A stretch of 64,000 nt of DNA from DASQBT01 sp963746955 (GTDB lineage Bacteria; Pseudomonadota; Gammaproteobacteria; Burkholderiales; Thiobacillaceae). The notes under the pieces are model-generated. The model was not told the origin of the DNA and did no database searches. It saw nothing but the letters and a program-made list of their open reading frames with translations. The stretch spans positions 129,098 through 193,097 of the forward strand of contig CAVVDR010000003.1 of assembly GCA_963746955.1 (NCBI GenBank), in the 5' to 3' direction. The position numbers and the translations under genes were made by a program. Positions 32,808 to 41,156 of the stretch are shown here, in pieces (the first letter of the stretch is position 1; every line of letters begins with the position of its first letter).

Positions 32808-32994
32808 TGGGCAATCAAGTGGCAACTCGAAGCGCCGCGGATGCCCGCTTGAAGAAATCTGCAGCGAACGAATTCGGGGAAAGACGTCAAGTGGGATGGG
32901 CTGCATGTTCCGATCACCCCTTGTCCGGTGATGGCGTTGCGTTGGGTCTATTTGTAGCCACATAATCTGGCCAGATGTTTGCGGAGGAGCGATG

Positions 32995-33339
32995 ATGTAC
33001 AAAGGAAGTTGTCATTGCGGTCGAATTGCTTTCGAGGTTGAGGGCGATATCAACCAGGTCATGGAATGCAATTGTTCTCACTGCAGCAGAAAAGGCTATC
33101 TGCTCTGGTTTGCTCCACGGGCGCAGTTTCGCCTCACCACACCCGAGGCGAACCTCAGCACCTACATGTTCAACAAGCATGTGATAAAACACCATTTTTG
33201 CGGAGTCTGCGGATGTGCCCCGTTCGGTTTTGGGAAAGCCCCGCAGGGTGAAGATACGGTTGCAGTCAACGTCCGGTGTCTGCCCGATCTCGACCGGTCG
33301 GGGCTTAAGGTCATGCAGTACGACGGGCGGAGCAAGTGA
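32995..33339 (+). CDS. GFA family (glutathione-dependent formaldehyde-activating enzyme-like) zinc protein
   Basis: 114 residues from the second ATG of a tandem ATGATG (32992/32995), preferred for its distance from the GGAGGAG ribosome-binding site. The zinc-binding cysteines are GSCHCGRIAFEVEG, then CNCSHCSRKG and FCGVCGC near the middle. Family members bind small C1 adducts or glutathione conjugates; the true substrate is unknown. Single accessory gene. Confidence 0.88.
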   Translation: MYKGSCHCGRIAFEVEGDINQVMECNCSHCSRKGYLLWFAPRAQFRLTTPEANLSTYMFNKHVIKHHFCGVCGCAPFGFGKAPQGEDTVAVNVRCLPDLDRSGLKVMQYDGRSK

Positions 33340-33617
33340 AAAATCGTTGCCGCACTGGACAAGCCCACTCTATGGCTGGAAGACCTGTAGGCGCGGCCAC
33401 AATATTAATGGCCAGGCCCCTGCCCAATTTGTTGGCCTGGACGGGTCACCAGACGGGCCAGGCCGGGTCGCAAGCTTCGCTATTGCTGCTGGCTGGCGGA
33501 TAGGTCGGCAAGTACAAGGCCGGCGGGCGGGGTTCAGGTTATCCGGCTTGATCGCCATGCGGAAGAATTCGGGCCCGAGACCGCGGAGCGTGGCAGCAGT
33601 TTCCGAAGAGAGGCGTG

Positions 33618-33926
33618 ATGCTTGAACTCAGACCAAGCTGTGAGCAGTGCAACAAGCCCTTGCCGCCCGATTCCCCGGAAGCGCGCATCTGCAGCTATGA
33701 GTGCACGTTCTGCGCCAAGTGTGTTGATACGATCCTGCGCAACGTCTGTCCGAATTGTGGTGGTGGTTTTGCGCCCAGACCGATCAGGCCCTCGAAGAAC
33801 TGGAACGGCGGCAACTATCTGGGCAAGGACCCGGCGAGCACCAAGGTCAGATACAGGCCTGTTGACCCCGAAGCCCATGCACGTTTCGCGGCCGGGCTCA
33901 GCTCAATCCCCCCCGAAAAACGGTAG
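33618..33926 (+). CDS. DUF1272 cysteine-rich protein
   Basis: 102 residues with the DUF1272 pattern LRPSCEQCNKPLPPDSPEARICSYE (given here as start LRPSCEQCN and later CSYECTFCAKCV, NVCPNCGGGF), eight cysteines in pairs that probably bind zinc. The C-terminal part is basic and variable. Function unknown. ATG 33618 follows a GAGAGG-like ribosome-binding site (33609-33614). The 280 bp before it contain nothing I recognise. Confidence 0.85.
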   Translation: MLELRPSCEQCNKPLPPDSPEARICSYECTFCAKCVDTILRNVCPNCGGGFAPRPIRPSKNWNGGNYLGKDPASTKVRYRPVDPEAHARFAAGLSSIPPEKR

Positions 33927-34197
33927 TCGGGGCAAGCATGACCAATCAGTCTGACAGCAGGCAGGAAGGTTCGGGGGCATGAGGGATACCCCGTTTGCGT
34001 CTTGACCCGCCGATTACCTTCACATCAAACCCGAAGCTTATACACGCATGCAACACTAGCGGAAGTGCGCTGGCAAGCTATGGGCATTTAATGAAATCGA
34101 ATTGAAAACGGGTGGCAGCGGTCAGACGCACGCCTGATTTGTGGTATTAAGTGCGGGTCGCCGGAAATTCTTCCGCCTCAATTTATAGGACTTGACG

Positions 34198-35127
34198 ATG
34201 TCAAGAAAGACATCCACCCACGGGCAAGTCGTTGCCAAGCTGTCGAAGATCGATGCCGCGGTCAAACAGGGCAAGAGTTTGCTGTCCGCCTGCAAGGAAG
34301 CGGGAATGTCTGAACAAGGCTACCTCCGTTTGCGCAAGGAATACGGTGAACTGAAGTTGGGGCCAACCGGCAAATCGCCCCACCTTCTGCAACAGGACGA
34401 CGTGCGCCCCCTTGTCATCCTGATTGTTGTTGCCCTGTGTCTGGTGTTTATCCACTATTTCAGCGACGTCTGGTGGCTTGCCTGGTTCCTTGAAAGCTTG
34501 GGCCTGCCGGGGCTTGGCGCCGATTTCAGGGCAACGTTCTCGGGCACGAATCCGCGCGATCTCGCACCTCTGCTGTGGTGGGCCGGGGTCAGCGTTGCGG
34601 GCTACGTTGTCGTTCCCGTGGTGCTGATCACTCTTGTCTGGCGTCAACGGCTGGCCGAGTATGGACTGCGCTGGAGCGCCGACTGGCGCACCTTGAGACC
34701 ATACCTGGCGTTTGTCGTCGTCATGGCCCCTGTGGTGTGGATTGCTTCCTCCACGGATCAGTTTCAGGCCAGGTACCCCTTCCTGAACATGATGCCGGGT
34801 GAATCCATCCGGTCGCGCTGGTTGATATGGGAGAGTGCCTATTTCGCCCAGTTCTTCGCGCTGGAATTTTTCTTTCGCGGATTCATGGTGCTCGGCCTCA
34901 AGGCCCGTTTTGGCTGGCTATCGATCCCGGTCATGGTGGTGCCGTATTGCATGATCCACTTTGCCAAACCCATGCCGGAAGCGGTCGCCGCAATTGTTGC
35001 CGGCATTGCGCTTGGCCATCTCAGTATGAAAAGCGGGACGGTGTTTTGGGGCGCTCTGCTGCACTGTACGGTTGCGGTGTCGTTTGATTTGACCGTTCTG
35101 CTGCACCGCGGCGCACTAATACTCTGA
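34198..35127 (+). CDS. CPBP intramembrane protease with an IS3-OrfA-like HTH at the N-terminus
   Basis: 309 residues from ATG 34198 with ribosome-binding site AGGA. Residues 10-50 (VVAKLSKIDAAVKQGKSLL, then ACKEAGMSEQGYLRLRKEYG) match the helix-turn-helix of IS3-family OrfA transposase subunits. From about 75 on the protein is a multi-helix membrane protein with the CPBP/CAAX motifs: ALEFFFRGFMVLG (first motif, E-F instead of E-E), the second motif with His (PYCMIHFAKPMPEA), and a third (LLHCTVAVSFDLT). The joining of a DNA-binding transposase helix-turn-helix to a membrane protease is unusual. Start and frame are continuous. Confidence 0.85.
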   Translation: MSRKTSTHGQVVAKLSKIDAAVKQGKSLLSACKEAGMSEQGYLRLRKEYGELKLGPTGKSPHLLQQDDVRPLVILIVVALCLVFIHYFSDVWWLAWFLESLGLPGLGADFRATFSGTNPRDLAPLLWWAGVSVAGYVVVPVVLITLVWRQRLAEYGLRWSADWRTLRPYLAFVVVMAPVVWIASSTDQFQARYPFLNMMPGESIRSRWLIWESAYFAQFFALEFFFRGFMVLGLKARFGWLSIPVMVVPYCMIHFAKPMPEAVAAIVAGIALGHLSMKSGTVFWGALLHCTVAVSFDLTVLLHRGALIL

Positions 35128-35221
35128 TCTTTCCCCTCGGCGCAAATGCCCTTGCTATCGTGGTCTACAATGAAAAACCAGGGGGCTGTATATATAGGGT
35201 TTACGTTATACGGAGGTAAAG

Positions 35222-35614
35222 ATGAAAGCTAGATCGATCAGCACCTTGCTTGCTTGCCTGGTGATGGGCGTGTCTCTGAACGCCGGGGCTGCGGATCAGC
35301 CCCGGATCGGGACTCAAACTCAAACTCAAGCGCATGCGAAGAAAGAAGATGTCATCTACGGCAGTCAATTGATGACTTACAAGGAGCGACGCGCATATCG
35401 GGCAAAGATGCGCAGCTTGAAAACCACCGAGGAGCGTGAGGCGCTCCGAAGAAGACACCATGAGGAAATGCAAGCACGGGCCAGGAGAATGGGCAAGACC
35501 TTGCCGGACGAACCTCCGGCCCAAGGCATGGGAATGGGCAGAGGGATGGGGCCAGGCGGCGGTATGGGTCCTGGCATGGGGCCGGGTGGTGGCATGGGCC
35601 CGGCTCGTCCCTGA
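35222..35614 (+). CDS. Exported protein with Gly/Met-rich repeat tail
   Basis: 130 residues. A signal peptide (LLACLVMGVSLNAGA) is followed by a charged helical part with YGSQLMTYKERRAYRAKMR, TTEEREALRRRHHEEMQAR and the tail of GMGxGGGMGP repeats (about 100-130). Related small periplasmic proteins occur near cytochrome and metal-handling genes. Met and His residues could bind copper or heme, but this is not proven. ATG 35222 follows a good ribosome-binding site (CGGAGG). A strong terminator lies behind it, so it is separate from the cytochrome operon. Confidence 0.75.
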   Translation: MKARSISTLLACLVMGVSLNAGAADQPRIGTQTQTQAHAKKEDVIYGSQLMTYKERRAYRAKMRSLKTTEEREALRRRHHEEMQARARRMGKTLPDEPPAQGMGMGRGMGPGGGMGPGMGPGGGMGPARP

Positions 35615-35640
35615 CTGACAGAAGCGTTCGAGAGGAAAAG

Positions 35641-35668
35641 ACGCCAGTCGCATGACTGGCGTTTTTTC
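35641..35668 (+). terminator. Rho-independent terminator
   Basis: Perfect 9-bp stem ACGCCAGTC/GACTGGCGT (35641-35649, 35654-35662) with a GCAT loop, followed by TTTTTT. It ends the transcript of the Gly/Met-rich protein. Confidence 0.95.
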
Positions 35669-35757
35669 TTGTGGCGAAGCACGCCTGCGTCTTAATCCCG
35701 GCTTAATTTTAGCGGTTGATCCTTGCAAACACGGAAACACTGACCAAGGAGAAATCA

Positions 35758-36159
35758 ATGCGTGTCCTCGTCTGTCTGCTTGCCCTGAGCGGACTGAATT
35801 CCCCCGCGCTGGCGGAAACGCCGGCGGATTTTCTGGCTGCGTATGCCCGAGAGGCCAAGTCCACCGATCCGGGTTTTGTAAGCTTTTCTGCGGAGCGCGG
35901 CCAGCAATTTTTCGCCCAAACCCATGGCAAGGAGTGGAGTTGCACCTCATGTCATACCCGCAATCCGGCAGCTGCCGGAAAGCACGCGGTGACTGACAGG
36001 GTGATCGATCCCATGGCCCCCGCCGCGAACCCTTCGCGCTTTACCCGCGCCGCCAAGGTCGAAAAGTGGTTCAAACGCAATTGCAATGACGTGCTGGGTC
36101 GCGCCTGTACTGCGTTGGAAAAGGGCGATGTGCTGGCCTATCTGATAACGCTTCGCTAA
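35758..36159 (+). CDS. SHP-type cytochrome c (DUF1924)
   Basis: 133 residues with a signal peptide (LVCLLALSGLNSPALA) and one heme-binding motif CTSCH (near residue 61). The later KWFKRNCNDVLGRACTALEKGD contains the Asn-Cys...Cys pattern of sphaeroides heme protein, where Asn ligates the heme and the two cysteines form a disulfide. SHP binds O2 and NO. It is the first gene of the cluster with diheme cytochrome c and cytochrome b561. ATG 35758 has an AAGGAG ribosome-binding site. Confidence 0.9.
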   Translation: MRVLVCLLALSGLNSPALAETPADFLAAYAREAKSTDPGFVSFSAERGQQFFAQTHGKEWSCTSCHTRNPAAAGKHAVTDRVIDPMAPAANPSRFTRAAKVEKWFKRNCNDVLGRACTALEKGDVLAYLITLR

Positions 36160-36169
36160 AGGAATGAAG

Positions 36170-36670
36170 ATGACAAATACCTGGATGAAACTCCGGCGCC
36201 TTGTTCTTGCCGGCTTGGTGATGGCCAGCGCAGGCCTTGCCACGCTTCCGGTGCAGGCCGAGGGGCAGCGCGTCACCATCAACAACCGGGCGTTGCAGCA
36301 GGAGTGTGGTTCCTGCCATCTGGTTTACCCACCTCAGTTCTTGTCTGCTGCATCCTGGCGTGCGGTCATGGGCGGGCTGGACAAACACTTCGGTGTGGAC
36401 GCCAGCGTCGACATGGCCACCCGTTCTGAGATCCTGCGCTATCTGCAGGCCAATGCCGGCGGGATTGAGATGTCCGCGGGGAGGAAGCCCGTTCTGCGCA
36501 TCAGCGAAACGCGATGGTTCGTTCACGAGCATGGCGATGAATTGCCGCGCGATATCTGGCGCAACCCCGCAGTGAAATCGCCTGCCAATTGTTCGGCCTG
36601 CCATACGGCGGCCGAGCAGGGAAATTATTCGGAGCGCTCGCTCCGCATTCCAGGAGGAACAAGCAAATGA
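36170..36670 (+). CDS. Diheme cytochrome c (DHC family)
   Basis: About 166 residues from ATG 36170; an earlier in-frame ATG (36164) sits too close to the ribosome-binding site. It has a signal peptide (LAGLVMASAGLATLPVQA) and two CxxCH motifs: CGSCH (near 43) and CSACH (near 143). DHC proteins are electron donors to SHP. The gene overlaps the next cytochrome b561 gene by four bases. Confidence 0.92.
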   Translation: MTNTWMKLRRLVLAGLVMASAGLATLPVQAEGQRVTINNRALQQECGSCHLVYPPQFLSAASWRAVMGGLDKHFGVDASVDMATRSEILRYLQANAGGIEMSAGRKPVLRISETRWFVHEHGDELPRDIWRNPAVKSPANCSACHTAAEQGNYSERSLRIPGGTSK

Positions 36671-37353
36671 AGAACCGTATTTTGGTCTGGGATGTTCCCA
36701 CCCGCATGTTTCACTGGTCACTGGCACTGAGCTTTGCCGGTGCGTGGCTGACCGCCGAAAGCGAGCGTTACCGTGATGTTCACGTCATGCTCGGATATAC
36801 CCTGCTGGGACTTATCGCCTTCCGCCTGGTATGGGGGCTGGTCGGCACTCGCTACGCGCGATTTGCGGAATTTGTCCGCGCCCCTTCCGCTGCAATCCGC
36901 TATCTGAAATCGCTTTTCTCCAGGCGGCCCGAGCATCATGTCGGACACAACCCGGCGGGAGCGATAGCCATCCTGTTGCTGCTGGCGCTGGGAATCGCTA
37001 CCGGTATTTCCGGCTGGATGACTTATAACGGGCTGGGCGGCGAATGGCCGGAGGAAGGCCACGAGATCCTTGCCGGCCTGATGCTCGCCATGGTCGGCCT
37101 CCATGTTGTGAGCGTTATCGCGGGAAGCTTGATTCACCGTGACAACCTGGTGCGTGCCATGGTGACGGGCTATAAGCGGGGCGAGCCGGGTGAGGGCATA
37201 CGCAAGAAGCGCCTGGTCCCGGCGCTGATGCTGCTCGCCCTGCTGGCCGGCTTCTGGGGGTTCTGGTCTAATGGAAAAATCGATCCGGGGGCCGCGGGAC
37301 CGAGTGCGGCTCTGCAAGGTGGCGCGGACAAGCGCCAGGATGTTGCCGATTGA
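36667..37353 (+). CDS. Cytochrome b561-type membrane protein (SHP/DHC partner)
   Basis: 228 residues, ATG 36667 overlapping the DHC stop (ATGA). It has four transmembrane helices with heme-ligand histidines (TRMFHWSLAL, YRDVHVMLGY, GLHVVSVIAG, SLIHRDN) and a further C-terminal helix. It probably passes electrons from the quinone pool to the diheme cytochrome and then to SHP. The frame open upstream (from 36589) is a shadow. Confidence 0.92.
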   Translation: MKNRILVWDVPTRMFHWSLALSFAGAWLTAESERYRDVHVMLGYTLLGLIAFRLVWGLVGTRYARFAEFVRAPSAAIRYLKSLFSRRPEHHVGHNPAGAIAILLLLALGIATGISGWMTYNGLGGEWPEEGHEILAGLMLAMVGLHVVSVIAGSLIHRDNLVRAMVTGYKRGEPGEGIRKKRLVPALMLLALLAGFWGFWSNGKIDPGAAGPSAALQGGADKRQDVAD

Positions 37354-37383
37354 AATGAATCAGAAAGCTCGGGTATTCAGAAC

Positions 37384-38049
37384 ATGCGTGTGCTGGTCGT
37401 GGAAGATGATTCCTTGCTGGGTGACGGCATTGAGGCGGGACTCAGGCAACAAGGCTTCAGCGTGGACTGGGTGCGGGACGGCGTGGCTGCGGCTCACGCA
37501 ATCGAAGCCGAGCCCTATGCGGCCGTGGTCCTTGACGTGGGGCTGCCGCGGCGCTCCGGACTGGAGGTGCTGAAGCAGCTGCGTCTGGCGCGCAACCTGG
37601 TGCCGGTGCTGATACTGACGGCACGGGATACCGTGGAGGATCGCATCGCCGGTCTGGATGCGGGAGCTGACGACTATCTGGTCAAGCCGTTCGATCTGGG
37701 CGAGTTGTCTGCCCGCCTGCGTGCGCTGATCCGCCGCGCAGGCGGCAGTCCGGCCGCAGTCCTGAGCGTGGGTCCGTTGAGCCTGGACCCGGCTGGCAGG
37801 ACCGTGACCTTTCGCAATGAGCCCAGGCACCTCTCCGTGCGCGAATTTGATCTGCTGCAAGTGTTCATGCTGAATGCCGGCCGGGTGCTGACCCGCGAGC
37901 AACTGGTCTCCAGCCTCTATTCCTGGGGCGAGGAAATCGAGTCCAACGCCATCGATGTTCATCTGCACCATTTGCGCAAGAAACTTGCGCCGGAAATCGT
38001 CCAGACCCTGCGAGGAGTGGGCTACATCCTGCCCAAGGAAATCCGGTGA
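37384..38049 (+). CDS. OmpR-family response regulator (QseB/PmrA-like)
   Basis: 221 residues. The receiver domain has EDD (7-9), phosphoacceptor Asp51 (VVLDVGLP), Thr near 79 (LTARD) and Lys near 101 (LVKPFD). A winged-helix DNA-binding domain follows (about 125-220: VREFDLLQVFMLN, AIDVHLHHLRKKL). It lies 30 bp after the SHP/DHC/b561 operon and overlaps its sensor gene by four bases. It probably controls the cytochrome genes or another surface or redox function. Confidence 0.93.
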   Translation: MRVLVVEDDSLLGDGIEAGLRQQGFSVDWVRDGVAAAHAIEAEPYAAVVLDVGLPRRSGLEVLKQLRLARNLVPVLILTARDTVEDRIAGLDAGADDYLVKPFDLGELSARLRALIRRAGGSPAAVLSVGPLSLDPAGRTVTFRNEPRHLSVREFDLLQVFMLNAGRVLTREQLVSSLYSWGEEIESNAIDVHLHHLRKKLAPEIVQTLRGVGYILPKEIR

Positions 38050-39422
38050 ACCAGCAGGACAAGCTGATCGTTCGCGGCAGCGTGCGTCGCCGCTTGCTGA
38101 TTGCATTGCTGGGCGGAGTGATGCTGGTATGGTTGGGCGCCGCCGCGGTGACTGCTTGGGAAACGCGCGGGGAAATGCAGGAGCTGCTGGATGCGCACTT
38201 GGCGCAAAGCGCATCGTTCCTGACCGCACAGATTGGGCATGAAATTAACGAAGTCGAGTTGGAGCATGCCCGGTCGGGCCACAAATATGCCCCCAAGGTG
38301 GCGTTTCAGATCTGGGAGCGGGGCCAGACCCTGTTGCTGCATTCGGCCGACGCGCCCTCGACCAGGCTCGCTGTATCGGATGAAGGTTTTTCCGATTCGG
38401 GACTCAATGGGCATTTGTGGCGCGTATATAGCGTGTGGGATGCGCAGCACGAGTATCTGGTTCAAGTCGGCGAAGCCGCGGATGCACGCGAGCACCTCGC
38501 AGACGAAATACTCAAGAAGCTGGCTCAGCCGCTGTTGGTTTCGCTGCCCTTGTTGGGCCTGCTGATCTGGGTTGCGGTAGGAGTCGCGCTAAAGCCGATC
38601 GACCGCATCGGCGCAGACTTGGCGCAGCGTGATCCAAAATATCTTGCGCCCATAGGCGGCGATGTTCCCGGCGAAATGGCGCCCATGGTGCAGCATCTGA
38701 ACGGTTTACTGGATAGGGTGCGGTCTTCCCTGGAGGGCGAGCGGCGGTTTACCAGCGACGCCGCACATGAACTGCGCACCCCGCTGGCAGCGCTCAAGAC
38801 TCAGCTTCAGGTGGCTCAGGCTGCGACGGATGACACGGTGCGCAGGCGTGCCACGGATCACGCCCTGGCAGCCGTTGACCGTGCGACGCGCCTCGTCGAA
38901 CAAATGTTGACCCTGGCACGTCTGGAACATGATGCCTGGCAAACTCGGGCCGTAGCGGTCGATTTGCATCAAACTGCCGCCCAAGTGCTTGCCGAGGCTG
39001 CGCCGCTTGCCGCCGAGAAACAGATCCGGCTTGCGCTGGAAGGCGAGCCCGGTGTGAACATCAAGGGGCATGCCGGATTGCTGTCGGTGCTGATCAGAAA
39101 CCTGGTCGACAATGCGCTGCGGTATTCCCCGCCCCGCACCGAAGTGAGCGTTCGGGTAATCAGCGCTGCAAGACGGGCGACACTGGAAGTGCAGGACCAG
39201 GGCCCGGGCATCCCTGCCGCCGAGCGCGACCGTGTCATGCGCCGGTTTCATCGCCTGGAAGGCGAAACGGCGCCGGGCAGCGGGCTCGGCCTGTCCATCG
39301 TTGCACGGATCGCGCAGCTTCATCAGGCTGAATGGGTGTTGTCGGATGGCGAGGGAGGGCGAGGGCTCAAGGCGAGCGTTGAATTCAAGAGGCCAGATGG
39401 AACGTCCGCGAGTCAAGCTTGA
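38046..39422 (+). CDS. Sensor histidine kinase (QseC/PmrB-like)
   Basis: 458 residues from GTG 38046 overlapping the regulator stop (GTGA). Two transmembrane helices (about 17-37 and 164-184) flank a periplasmic sensor. Phospho-acceptor His is in DAAHELRTPLAALK (about 240). The ATP-binding parts are NLVDNALRYSPP, DQGPGIPAAERD and GSGLGLSIVARI. It works with the adjacent regulator. The signal is unknown. Its gene converges with fpr; a short CCGCTC/GAGCGG hairpin (39473-39487) lies between. Confidence 0.93.
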   Translation: MNQQDKLIVRGSVRRRLLIALLGGVMLVWLGAAAVTAWETRGEMQELLDAHLAQSASFLTAQIGHEINEVELEHARSGHKYAPKVAFQIWERGQTLLLHSADAPSTRLAVSDEGFSDSGLNGHLWRVYSVWDAQHEYLVQVGEAADAREHLADEILKKLAQPLLVSLPLLGLLIWVAVGVALKPIDRIGADLAQRDPKYLAPIGGDVPGEMAPMVQHLNGLLDRVRSSLEGERRFTSDAAHELRTPLAALKTQLQVAQAATDDTVRRRATDHALAAVDRATRLVEQMLTLARLEHDAWQTRAVAVDLHQTAAQVLAEAAPLAAEKQIRLALEGEPGVNIKGHAGLLSVLIRNLVDNALRYSPPRTEVSVRVISAARRATLEVQDQGPGIPAAERDRVMRRFHRLEGETAPGSGLGLSIVARIAQLHQAEWVLSDGEGGRGLKASVEFKRPDGTSASQA

Positions 39423-39507
39423 AATGGCTGGAGTTGGCGTCCTCTCTCGGGTTGCATGGCCGCGATAAATTTCCGCTCGCCGAGCGGGAATGGAATTCCG
39501 CGAAGCC

Positions 39508-40254
39508 TCAGTTGTGATGGATGACGAAGGCCGCTTCCACCGTGAAATTGCCCACGCCACGGTAGTTGGTCATGGTCCAGCCCTCGTCCTTGAGATACTG
39601 GCTCATCTGCCTGTTCATGCCCGGGTTGCCGCAAAGCATCACGCGGTCCAGCGTAGGGTCGGCGGGCGGCAGGCCGATGCGTGTGAACAATTCGCCTGAT
39701 ACGAAGGCATCCGAGCAGCGCAGGCTGAAGCCGAAGGGTTCGCGAGTCACCGTGGGCAGGTAGATGAAATTGTCCCCAGCGCGGGCTTCCAGTTCTTCAC
39801 GGTAGGCGAGCTCCGCTACCGTGCGCACCGTGTGCACGAGGACGATCTTCTCGAACACGTCCATGGTTTGCGGATCACGCACCAGACTCATAAACGGCGC
39901 CAGCCCCGTGCCCGTCGCCAGCAGGTACAGATGCCGGCCCGGCCGCACGTGGTTGAGCGTCAGCGAACCGGTCGCCTTGCTGTTCACCCACACCGTATCA
40001 CCCGGCTTTACCTGAGCCAGCTTACTGGTCAATGGTCCGCCGGGCACATGAATGCTCAGAAATTCCAGATGAGGATCGTCACGCGTCGAAACAATGGAAT
40101 ACGCCCGCGCAACCAGCTTGCCTTCCTGCCTGAGCCCGATGGTGACAAACTCGCCGTTTACGAAATCGAAGGTTTCAGGCCGGGTCAGCTTGAGGCTGAA
40201 GGTGCGCGCGGACCACGGACGCACATCGGTGACGGTTTGTTCAATGTAAGGCAT
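39508..40254 (-). CDS. fpr: Ferredoxin-NADP+ reductase
   Basis: 248 residues of the bacterial FNR (Fpr) type. The FAD-binding RAYSIVSTRDD near 50 and the NADP-binding LLATGTGLAPFMSLVRD near 110 and VMLCGNPGMNRQM near 205 are present. It exchanges electrons between NADPH and ferredoxin or flavodoxin and helps in oxidative stress and iron-sulfur supply. It stands alone and is followed on the same strand by nothing else. ATG 40254. Confidence 0.94.
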   Translation of the reverse strand: MPYIEQTVTDVRPWSARTFSLKLTRPETFDFVNGEFVTIGLRQEGKLVARAYSIVSTRDDPHLEFLSIHVPGGPLTSKLAQVKPGDTVWVNSKATGSLTLNHVRPGRHLYLLATGTGLAPFMSLVRDPQTMDVFEKIVLVHTVRTVAELAYREELEARAGDNFIYLPTVTREPFGFSLRCSDAFVSGELFTRIGLPPADPTLDRVMLCGNPGMNRQMSQYLKDEGWTMTNYRGVGNFTVEAAFVIHHN

Positions 40255-40360
40255 AGGGTTGCTCGGGTGGAATGCTCGGGGTTGCGAATCAGTTTATCAG
40301 TTACGTGTGACCGCGAAGGGTGGTCCAGGTTCCCTGGCCTGGATCGCCTGGCGCGTCGCG

Positions 40361-41155
40361 CTACCACTTCACCACGTGCACATGGCTTAAGCTTCGTCCC
40401 AGGAAGCGCTCGCCCATGGTCTGGAAGCGCAGCGGCACATCAGTGACGTAAAAGTCATAGCGCGGCTGGACGGGGCCGGGATTGGCGAGGCCTTTTTCTC
40501 CGAGGACGGCGGCAGCCTGCTCGGCCATGGCTTCGGCAGAATCGACAAGTCTCACACCGCTCCCCGCAACCTCTTGCAGTAGCGGCTTGAGCAAGGGATA
40601 GTGGGTGCAGCCCAGCACCAGGGTATCGATTCTTTCGGTCAGCAGGGGTCTCAGGTATTCCCTTGCGGTCAGTCGGGTTACCTCATGATCGAGCCAGCCT
40701 TCTTCCACCAGCGGCACGAACAGCGCGCAGGCCTGGGAGTGAATGCGCGACTCGGGCGCGTATTCATGGATGGCGCGGGCGTACGCATTGCTGTTGATGG
40801 TGGTGGGGGTGCCGATGACGCCGATGCGCTTGCCGTTTTTTGCCGCAACTGCGCCTGCGTCAATGACGTCCAGCACCGGCACTGCAGAAAGATCGCGTAC
40901 TGTTTGGGCGGCGACCGCGGCCATGGTGTTGCAGGCGATGATCAGCAGCTTGACCTCCTTCTCCAGGAGAAACTGCGCAATCTGGGTGGTGAAGCGGGAA
41001 ATGGTTTCGACCGATTTGACGCCATAGGGCACGCGGGCGGTGTCGCCGAAATACACGATGGCTTCGTAGGGCAGGCGCTCCATCAGTGCGCGCACAACGG
41101 TCAGGCCGCCGATGCCGGAATCGAACACGCCGATGGGGGAAGAGGGTGCGGGCAT
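40361..41155 (-). CDS. murI: Glutamate racemase
   Basis: 264 residues. It makes D-glutamate for peptidoglycan. Conserved parts are GVFDSGIGGLTVVRAL (7-22), YFGDTARVPYG, the catalytic cysteines in LLIIACNTMAA (about 74) and LVLGCTHYPLL (about 186). It starts one base before the queG stop on the same strand, so the two may be co-transcribed. Confidence 0.95.
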   Translation of the reverse strand: MPAPSSPIGVFDSGIGGLTVVRALMERLPYEAIVYFGDTARVPYGVKSVETISRFTTQIAQFLLEKEVKLLIIACNTMAAVAAQTVRDLSAVPVLDVIDAGAVAAKNGKRIGVIGTPTTINSNAYARAIHEYAPESRIHSQACALFVPLVEEGWLDHEVTRLTAREYLRPLLTERIDTLVLGCTHYPLLKPLLQEVAGSGVRLVDSAEAMAEQAAAVLGEKGLANPGPVQPRYDFYVTDVPLRFQTMGERFLGRSLSHVHVVKW

Positions 41156-41156
41156 A

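Noticed and set aside
33340..33617. Possible gene between GFA and DUF1272 genes
   Set aside because: Open frames there have no start signal or protein-like composition.
35518..35612. Tandem DNA repeat or CRISPR-like array
   Set aside because: The repeats are the codons of the Gly/Met tail, without spacers.
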